From the NCBI GenBank assembly GCA_024697655.1, contig JAILFI010000098.1, forward strand, positions 1 to 14,373: 14,373 bases of DNA, written 5' to 3'. A program made the position numbers and the translations under genes. The notes under the pieces are model-generated. The model did no database searches. It worked only from the letters and a program-made list of their open reading frames with translations, and was not told where the DNA came from. Positions 6,645-12,245 of this stretch are shown piece after piece. The stretch comes from Clostridiales bacterium (GTDB lineage Bacteria > Bacillota_A > Clostridia > Peptostreptococcales > Anaerovoracaceae). Positions within the stretch are counted from its first letter, which is position 1. Each line of letters begins with the position of its first letter.

Positions 6645-8276
6645 ATGCAAGAGCAAAACGTCATTCTCGATCAGAAGAAATCGAAGATCCCTCTTGTGGA
6701 TAAGATCATCTGGTCTTCGACGGGATTCCTGGCATCCCTGCCGTGGGTCATCGTCGGCTATTATCTGCTGTACTTCTACACAGACATCGTCAAGATGAAC
6801 CCGGCACTGGCCGGCACCATCATCTTCGGTGCCCGCATGTTCGACGCCGTCACCGATATCCTGATCGGCTGGTGCATCGACAACTTCCACTTCAAGTGGG
6901 GCAAATACCGTTCCTGGGTCCGCTTCGCGATTCCTGCAAACATCATCCTCTGGCCGATGGTATGGGCATCCGTTGAAGGCGCAGGCGCACTGAACCTGTT
7001 CTTCTCGATCCTCGGCTACGGCTGCATGGGTGCGATCGGTTCCACACTGTACTACATCCCGACCAACTGCCAGCTGATCGTCATGACCAAGGACGAGGGC
7101 GAAAGAGCGAACCTGGTCGCTTGGAAAGGCGTTGCAGGCAACCTGGCATCGGTCTTCGCGGTCGCGGTCTTCATGCCGATCGTCAACTTCTTCGGCGGCG
7201 GCCACTTCGGTTTCTTTGCCGGTGCGGTCATCATGCTGGTCCCGCAGGTCCTGATCCTGTGGCTCGACTATCGCATGGCCAAGAAGTACGAACTCAACGA
7301 AGACGGCACATGGAAAGCGGAACTCGAAATCAAGAAAGAAGCCGGCAAGCGCATCCCGCTGATCAAGCAGCTGGCTGAACTGTTCAAGAACCGCCCCGCG
7401 GTCATCGTAGTCGTCGGTATCTTTGTCATGAACATCGTCATGGCATTCCGCAACTCGGTCGCGGTCTATGTCTTCAACTACTACTTTGAGCAGCCCGACA
7501 TGGCGACACCTGCTCTGACCGTCATGACCATCGCTACCTGCCTCGGTGCATTCCTGATGCAGCCGGCGATCAAGATCATGAAGGATACAAACCGCGGCTA
7601 TGTCATGTGGACATTCCTGACAGCGGCGGTCTACATCCTGTTCTGGGCACTGTGCCGGTACATGGATTTCGCGGCTGCGCAGGCATCCCTGCACTACGGC
7701 CTGCTGTTCTGGCTGTTCGCGCTGACCGGCCTTATGTGCGGTGCATACTACAACTTCTGCTATGTCGAACTCGCTATGGTTGCTGACTATGGTAAGTGGA
7801 AGTATCACCGTGACCAGTCCGGCCTGATCTACTCCCTGAATGGCTTCTCGCTCACAGCGGCAACGGCGCTCGGCGGATTCTTCCTCGGCATCGCGCTCAA
7901 CAACATGGGCTACGAGGAAGGTATCCAGATGGATGCGGCGATGAAAGCGGGCCTCCTCTGGGTCGGCCTGATGATCCCGTCTTTCCTGACGATCGGCCAC
8001 GCTGTGCTGCAGATGTTCTTCGGTCTGACCGACAAGCAGTACAAGGTCGTCAAGGCGGAACTCGATGCGCGTGAAGCGGAAGAAGAAGCGCTCCGTGCAC
8101 AGGGCATCGACGTGACCGATATGGCGAATGCGGAGATCGCGGACGTCGCGGCGGCGGAAGCAGCGGCTGTCGAAGCTGCAGCGGAGGCAGTCGAAGAAGT
8201 CGTCGGCGATGCGGCAGAAGCTGTGGAAGAAGTAGCTGAAGCTGCTGAAAAAGCGGTCGACGAGATCGTCGAATAA
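6645..8276 (+). CDS. GPH-family cation:sugar symporter, copy 2
   Basis: A 543-residue, roughly 12-helix MelB-type symporter. It shares long identical blocks with copy 1: YYLLYFYTDIVKM, GARMFDAVTDILIGWCIDN (cation-site Asp67 and Asp71) and DQSGLIYSLNGF. The core ends near residue 460; the remaining 80 or so residues are hydrophilic. The last 48 (about 496-543) are almost only Ala, Glu, Val and Asp with a single Lys, and look like one long amphipathic or coiled-coil helix on the cytoplasmic side, unusual for the family. AAGGAGG just before the ATG sets the start. Codons are strongly biased to C-ending forms (ATC, GTC, GGC), suggesting high expression. It heads the rightward operon and is followed by a hairpin and kinase 2. 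Substrate unknown, perhaps related to that of copy 1. Confidence 0.93.
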   Translation: MQEQNVILDQKKSKIPLVDKIIWSSTGFLASLPWVIVGYYLLYFYTDIVKMNPALAGTIIFGARMFDAVTDILIGWCIDNFHFKWGKYRSWVRFAIPANIILWPMVWASVEGAGALNLFFSILGYGCMGAIGSTLYYIPTNCQLIVMTKDEGERANLVAWKGVAGNLASVFAVAVFMPIVNFFGGGHFGFFAGAVIMLVPQVLILWLDYRMAKKYELNEDGTWKAELEIKKEAGKRIPLIKQLAELFKNRPAVIVVVGIFVMNIVMAFRNSVAVYVFNYYFEQPDMATPALTVMTIATCLGAFLMQPAIKIMKDTNRGYVMWTFLTAAVYILFWALCRYMDFAAAQASLHYGLLFWLFALTGLMCGAYYNFCYVELAMVADYGKWKYHRDQSGLIYSLNGFSLTAATALGGFFLGIALNNMGYEEGIQMDAAMKAGLLWVGLMIPSFLTIGHAVLQMFFGLTDKQYKVVKAELDAREAEEEALRAQGIDVTDMANAEIADVAAAEAAAVEAAAEAVEEVVGDAAEAVEEVAEAAEKAVDEIVE

Positions 8277-8290
8277 CAGTCTTTGAGACG

Positions 8291-8326
8291 AAAGGGTGAA
8301 AGGAGGCTCGCCTCTTTTCACCCTTT
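8291..8326 (+). terminator. Rho-independent terminator after symporter 2
   Basis: A 16-bp stem with one G-U pair (arms 8291-8306 and 8311-8326) and a CTCG loop, followed by a T-rich tail. It begins 14 bases after the symporter stop and lies 107 bases before kinase 2. No convincing promoter is seen in 8331-8433, so it is probably a leaky terminator that lowers expression of the kinase, aldolase and phosphatase genes relative to the transporter. The symporter 1/kinase 1 gap has a hairpin in the same place. Confidence 0.85.
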
Positions 8327-8433
8327 TCTTTATGACACCACCCTGTCCGCGCAGGGCATGGCGGTGACCGGAAAAAGCAATTTCAACAGCCTGATAACAC
8401 GGCTGCAGCGATCAGCCGGGAAAGGGGTTAACA

Positions 8434-9927
8434 ATGAACGAATACATTCTCGCTTATGACTTTGGAACAAGCGGCGTCAAAGCAGCGCTCGTCGACTTTG
8501 AGGGAACTCTGCTCGGGTACGAGGAGGTCGGCTATCCGCTGATTTCCGAAGCGGTCGGCTACGCGGAACAGGATCCGGTCCAGTACTGGGATGCAGTATG
8601 CAAAGCGACCCGTACCGTCATCGGTAAAGTTGGTGTTGCCGGAGAGGACGTCGTCGGCATGTCCTTCGGCACGCAGGGCATGGGCATCATTCCGGTGGAC
8701 GAGGACGGCAATGTGCTGTACAACAACATCACGTGGGTCGACAGCCGTGCCAGAGAGCAGGCGGACCGCATGAACGCGAAGGCGGGCGAGAACATTATCG
8801 ATGCCAGTGACGTATTGCCAAAGGTCATGTGGCTCAAGCAGTACCGGCCGGAAGTATATGACAAAGCGAAGTATATCCTTGGCTGCACCGGATATCTGAA
8901 TATGAAGGCGACGGGCAAGATGACCACGGACTTCACAGACGGGCAGGGACTGTACGCCCCGGATAAGGACGTCGAGAAGATGTTTTACGATATGTACGAT
9001 CTGGCGGAACTGGATACGGCCAAAGTGCCGCCGCTCATCCCGACCGGCGGCTTTGTCGGCAACCTGACCGAACAGGCAGCGGAGGAACTCGGCGTGACCA
9101 CAAAAGTCGAGGTCTACATGGGGGCTGTCGACGTCACTGTTGCGGCGGTCGGCGCGGCGTGCTGCAAAGAGGGCGATGTCCATCTGTATCTCGGTACATC
9201 CGGCTGGATCACAGCGATGATCGGACCGAAGTTCCTGGCGGATACCAGCACCGGCATCTACCAGCTGCCCGGCCTTGACATCAACAACCTGATCTACGGC
9301 GGATGCGTACAGTCGGCATGCCTGGCATTCAACTGGACGATCGACAACTTCTACCGCAAGGAAAAGGAAGAACTCGGCGGCGGCGTCTTCGAACTGATCG
9401 AGAAAGACATCGAGAACATTCCGCCCGGCTCCAACGGCATCATCGCCAGCCCGTGGCTGATGGGAGAGCGCTGCCCGATCATGGATGAGAAGACCAAGGG
9501 TGTCTTCATCGGTGTCAGCAACCTGACAGACCGCGCGGATCTCGTCAATGCGATGCAGGAGAGCATCGGCTACAGCCTGCGCATGCAGATGGATTATTAT
9601 AAGAATGATACCGGCAAGTGGCCGGAGAAGATCGGCTCCATCGGCGGCGGTTCATTGAGCGATCACTGGATGCAGATGATGGCGGATATCATGGGCACAC
9701 CGGTCTACCGTCCCGCGAACTGCCGGCATTCCGGCGCGATCGGCGCAGCAGCCATCGTCGCGGTCGGCATGGGTCGCGTGGGCGTCAACGAAGTCGACAA
9801 GTTCGTCCAGGTCGAAAAGACGTTCGAACCGGATCCGGAGAGAGTCGCTGTCTACAATGAGAAGTACGAGACCTGGAAGAAACTCTATCCGGCTCTGAAG
9901 GATCTGTTCGCCGAGATGGCAGAGTAA
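8434..9927 (+). CDS. FGGY-family carbohydrate kinase, copy 2 (rightward arm)
   Basis: A 497-residue FGGY sugar kinase, collinear with copy 1 apart from one- or two-residue shifts; 63 of the first 100 residues match by eye. Motifs in order: YDFGTSGVK (8-16), WVDSRAR (101-107), catalytic Asp233 in AVDVTVAAVG (the same number as in E. coli xylulokinase), LGTSGW (253-258), and GSIGGGSLSDHW in the ATP domain. AAAGGGG at 8421-8427 fixes the start. It differs from copy 1 mostly in the segment around residues 160-180 and in 75-100, which contribute to the sugar-binding lobe in FGGY kinases, so the two may prefer different sugars. The aldolase gene follows 37 bases downstream, which points to a phospho-ketose product that is then cleaved. 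Xylulose, ribulose, fuculose, rhamnulose and apulose are all open. Confidence 0.92.
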   Translation: MNEYILAYDFGTSGVKAALVDFEGTLLGYEEVGYPLISEAVGYAEQDPVQYWDAVCKATRTVIGKVGVAGEDVVGMSFGTQGMGIIPVDEDGNVLYNNITWVDSRAREQADRMNAKAGENIIDASDVLPKVMWLKQYRPEVYDKAKYILGCTGYLNMKATGKMTTDFTDGQGLYAPDKDVEKMFYDMYDLAELDTAKVPPLIPTGGFVGNLTEQAAEELGVTTKVEVYMGAVDVTVAAVGAACCKEGDVHLYLGTSGWITAMIGPKFLADTSTGIYQLPGLDINNLIYGGCVQSACLAFNWTIDNFYRKEKEELGGGVFELIEKDIENIPPGSNGIIASPWLMGERCPIMDEKTKGVFIGVSNLTDRADLVNAMQESIGYSLRMQMDYYKNDTGKWPEKIGSIGGGSLSDHWMQMMADIMGTPVYRPANCRHSGAIGAAAIVAVGMGRVGVNEVDKFVQVEKTFEPDPERVAVYNEKYETWKKLYPALKDLFAEMAE

Positions 9928-9964
9928 TGCGTTTCTTATGAATTAGCAGTGAGGAGGAATCGCT

Positions 9965-10663
9965 ATGACTTTGCAGGAAGCAAAAGAATTCATTATCAAA
10001 GTGGTACAGGCAGAAGACCGTCTCGATATGGTCAACACCTTTGAGGGAAATGTCTCTATGCGGATCGGTGAGACATATCTGATCACCCCGTCGCAGGTCG
10101 ATAAACAGCTCATGACACCCGAGATGATCGTAGAGACGGACGGCGAGGGGAATATTCTCAATCCGGAAAACGGGATGAAACCGTCTTCGGAACTGAAGAT
10201 GCATCTGCAGGCATACCGTGTGCGGCCGGACATCCATGCGGTCATTCACAACCACAGCGCCTATGCGACCGCCTTTGCGGTTGCGGGCAAACCGATCGCA
10301 CCGAAGGGGTTTGCGGAAGCGATGGAGATCTTTGAAGAGATCCCGATCGTCCCGTACGGCACGCCCGGTACGCAGGCGATCGCCGACGGGTTTGCAGCAA
10401 CGCTGCCGGATTATAACGCCGTATTGCTTGAAAATCACGGCGTCCTTTGTGTAGGACCGACTCTGGACCTCGCCTTCACGGAAGCCCGCGCGGTCGAAAA
10501 GATCGCCAAGACCATGATTATGGCAGAACTTCTGGGCGGTGAAAAGCCGATTGCAGAAGACCAGCAGCCGGCGCTCACCGCCATTGCGAAGAACATAAAG
10601 AAGATGATCGTTGCGGGCGGTCTGGCAATCAACGAACAGGAAAAAGCAGAAGCGGGCAAGTAA
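9965..10663 (+). CDS. Class II aldolase/adducin-family protein, fuculose-phosphate aldolase type
   Basis: A 232-residue zinc-dependent class II aldolase-fold protein. GNVSMR (28-33) is the phosphate-binding loop. Glu76 in KPSSE, His95 and His97 in IHNHS and His158 in LLENHG fall where L-fuculose-1-phosphate aldolase has Glu73, His92, His94 and His155, at a constant offset of three. A Glu in the SSE position fits an aldolase; ribulose-5-phosphate 4-epimerases carry Asp there, and the MtnB dehydratase places its acid/base elsewhere. The expected reaction is retro-aldol cleavage of a phosphorylated ketose to DHAP plus an aldehyde, in the cytosol. GAGGAGG at 9951-9957 sets the start. It lies between kinase 2 (37-base gap) and the HAD phosphatase (24-base gap), so all three are one operon. 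The exact substrate is not readable. Confidence 0.88.
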   Translation: MTLQEAKEFIIKVVQAEDRLDMVNTFEGNVSMRIGETYLITPSQVDKQLMTPEMIVETDGEGNILNPENGMKPSSELKMHLQAYRVRPDIHAVIHNHSAYATAFAVAGKPIAPKGFAEAMEIFEEIPIVPYGTPGTQAIADGFAATLPDYNAVLLENHGVLCVGPTLDLAFTEARAVEKIAKTMIMAELLGGEKPIAEDQQPALTAIAKNIKKMIVAGGLAINEQEKAEAGK

Positions 10664-10687
10664 GCGATTCTCCGGAAAGGACAGAAG

Positions 10688-11320
10688 ATGGCAAGATATG
10701 ACACAATGATTTTCTGCGATTTCGACGGAACGATCACAACGGAGGAGACTTTTGTCGGCACACTGATGCGGCTGTGTGAGGAGAAAGACCTCTACGAATG
10801 GTTCGGCAAGTTCCAGCGCGGAGAGATCACACTCCGCAAATGCACGGAAACGCTTTTCTCACTGGCGCCGAGCAGCAACTGGCCGAAGGTGGAAGAATAC
10901 GCGAAGACCGTCAAGATCCGCCCCGGCTTTTCAGAATTCCTTGACAAGGCTAAAGAGCTGGGCATCCCGGTCGTCGTGATCTCTGGCGGTGTGCGCAGCA
11001 TGCAGGAGGGGATCCTTGCGCCGTACATGGACCGGATCGATGCGTTCTACTCGTGCGATCTTGACATCAGCGGCGAGTATACTGTCTTCACCAGCAAATA
11101 TGCGGACGAAACGCACAACATGGACAAGGTGAAGATCATGGACATGTATGACTACGGCAAAGCCATTGCGGTCGGGGATATGGCGTCCACGGACCTGGCG
11201 ATGGCGCGGAACAGCGATCTGATCTTCGCCCGTGACGAACTGGCGGCGTTCCTTGAAGAGGAGGGGACGGAATTCTATAAGTGGGAGACATTCTTCGATA
11301 TCATTCCGCATCTATCCTGA
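10688..11320 (+). CDS. HAD-family phosphatase, MtnX-like
   Basis: A 210-residue HAD phosphatase. Motif I is DFDGT with nucleophile Asp11 and acid Asp13, motif II is the Ser of VVVISGG (Ser99), motif III is a Lys near 147-149, and motif IV is VGDMASTDLAMA (Asp164, Asp169). The C-terminal LIFARDELAAFLEEEG...F.DI pattern is typical of MtnX, the methionine-salvage phosphatase acting on a phosphorylated 2-hydroxy-3-ketopentenyl compound, so the substrate may be a small phosphorylated ketone or enediol. No other methionine-salvage gene is present, so that pathway is unlikely; a role in clearing or dephosphorylating an aldolase product or dead-end phosphate is inferred. AAAGGA (10676-10681) precedes the ATG. 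It is the last gene of the operon, ending just before a strong terminator. Confidence 0.87.
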   Translation: MARYDTMIFCDFDGTITTEETFVGTLMRLCEEKDLYEWFGKFQRGEITLRKCTETLFSLAPSSNWPKVEEYAKTVKIRPGFSEFLDKAKELGIPVVVISGGVRSMQEGILAPYMDRIDAFYSCDLDISGEYTVFTSKYADETHNMDKVKIMDMYDYGKAIAVGDMASTDLAMARNSDLIFARDELAAFLEEEGTEFYKWETFFDIIPHLS

Positions 11321-11342
11321 TCATCAACTTGAAAACTAATAA

Positions 11343-11378
11343 AAAGACCGGCATGCAGCTCTGCGCATGCCGGTCTTT
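11343..11378. terminator. Bidirectional rho-independent terminator
   Basis: A perfect 14-bp inverted repeat (arms 11343-11356 and 11365-11378) with an eight-base loop. It is followed by T-rich sequence rightwards and by TTTTTATTAG leftwards. It ends the rightward sugar operon after the HAD gene and the leftward TetR gene, whose stops lie on either side. Confidence 0.93.
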
Positions 11379-11394
11379 ATTTTGCCTGAGAAAC

Positions 11395-11997
11395 CTATTT
11401 TGCCCGGATCGGATCGATGATCTGATGGAATCCGCGGTCTATAAGGTCTTCCTGGGCGAAGATAAAAATCTCCTGTCTGAGTCCGCAAATCAGGAACCCG
11501 ATGGCTTCCGCATCTGTATCCTCCCTGAATTCGCCGCGTGCAACGCCGAGCTTGACAAGATCGATGAAAAGCTGCTCGATCTCGCCGAAGAAGGTGTCGT
11601 CATGGTCTTTCATGGCGATTTCCAGGATCCTGACGCTGATCTTTCTGTTTTTGAGGGAATCCTCAAGCCATTCCTGAAAGGTGCCGAACAGGATCTTTTC
11701 GATGCTGTCCTCAGGAGAGAAACGCAGGTTGACGACTTCCGCCAGGTCTTCGTATTCCCCGTGGGCGATCGCCCGGAGCAGATCGTCCTTGGTAGGGAAG
11801 TAGTTGAAGAAGGTGGCATAGGAAATATCAGCCGCTTCGGCGATCTCGCTGACAGAGGTCTCGTCGTAGCCCTTCTCTTCAAAGAGCGGCTGTGCGGCGC
11901 GGATGATGGTGAATTTCTGATTTCTTTTTTTGCGTTCCCGGCGGGAAAGGACCGCAGGGTCCTCAGCCGGGATATCGATGATGGGTTGATGTCTCAT
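11395..11997 (-). CDS. TetR/AcrR-family transcriptional regulator
   Basis: A 200-residue TetR-type repressor. A basic lead-in (RRERKKRNQK, 19-28) precedes the helix-turn-helix domain at about 28-75. Its landmarks are AAQPLFEEKGYDETSVSEIA, then ISYATFFNYFPTKDDLL, the typical recognition helix and Phe-Tyr-Phe segment. The C-terminal ligand and dimer domain (about 80-200) is acidic and not assignable to a ligand class. The ATG at 11997 is preferred to a TTG four codons upstream because GAGG lies at 12004-12007, six bases before it, and would be inside the gene with the longer start. It is transcribed alone, convergent with the sugar operon and divergent from the surface-protein gene. Repeats over its own -10 suggest autoregulation; other targets (surface protein or sugar locus) are unproven. 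Confidence 0.92.
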   Translation of the reverse strand: MRHQPIIDIPAEDPAVLSRRERKKRNQKFTIIRAAQPLFEEKGYDETSVSEIAEAADISYATFFNYFPTKDDLLRAIAHGEYEDLAEVVNLRFSPEDSIEKILFGTFQEWLEDSLKNRKISVRILEIAMKDHDDTFFGEIEQLFIDLVKLGVARGEFREDTDAEAIGFLICGLRQEIFIFAQEDLIDRGFHQIIDPIRAK

Positions 11998-12008
11998 AGA
12001 ATGCCTCA

Positions 12009-12052
12009 AATATTACTAATTCAATATTACTGAAAAGAGCGAAAGTCGTCAA
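12009..12052 (-). promoter_or_regulatory. tetR promoter with overlapping repeat (candidate operator)
   Basis: On the minus strand TTGACG (12047-12052, five of six) and TAATAT (12024-12029, four of six) are 17 bases apart. The nine bases AGTAATATT occur twice (12023-12031 and 12009-12017), 14 bases apart. Because AATATT is its own complement, the pair also forms a two-fold symmetric site. The first copy covers the -10 box and the second lies around the start site, a layout expected for self-repression by a TetR protein. Confidence 0.55.
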
Positions 12053-12120
12053 GGAAAGCACTGCAGTACCGTGGTTCCGGTCAGATGGACAATTATTGGG
12101 TGTGCGCAAACAGATATTGG

Positions 12121-12158
12121 TTGTAAATAATTGTAAATAGTTTCTGGAAATGTATACT
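12121..12158 (+). promoter_or_regulatory. Candidate promoter and phased direct repeat for the surface-protein gene
   Basis: TTGTAAATA occurs twice (12121-12129 and 12131-12139) with a 10-base period, one helical turn. The second copy supplies a -35-like TTGTAA (12131-12136, four of six). TATACT (12153-12158, five of six) follows 16 bases later. The transcript would have a leader of about 80 bases. A weak -35 covered by phased repeats suggests an activator or response regulator. The rest of 12032-12245 holds no gene; AAGGAG at 12234-12239 serves the next CDS. Confidence 0.45.
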
Positions 12159-12245
12159 CAAGTCAAAGGTATAGATAATTAGGCGTGGTATACGCTTGTT
12201 TTACATAAAACCAAATTTGTTCAACTAAATATTAAGGAGCAAGCC

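Noticed and set aside
6504..8321. A 605-codon minus-strand frame opposite symporter 2
   Set aside because: It resembles the frame opposite symporter 1 only because the sense genes are paralogues with the same codon bias; it has no start context or domain.
8428..9183. A minus-strand frame opposite kinase 2
   Set aside because: Mirror of the kinase codon pattern, with no domain or ribosome binding site.
10688..11320. Assignment of the HAD gene as a methionine-salvage mtnX gene
   Set aside because: No mtnK, mtnA, mtnW or mtnD gene is in the window, and its neighbours are sugar kinase and aldolase genes; only MtnX-like is supported.
11281..12033. A 250-codon plus-strand frame covering the TetR gene
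   Set aside because: It is antisense to a clear helix-turn-helix regulator and runs across a strong terminator.
12181..12200. Short GCGT/ACGC inverted repeat upstream of the surface-protein gene
   Set aside because: Four base pairs only, which is expected by chance.
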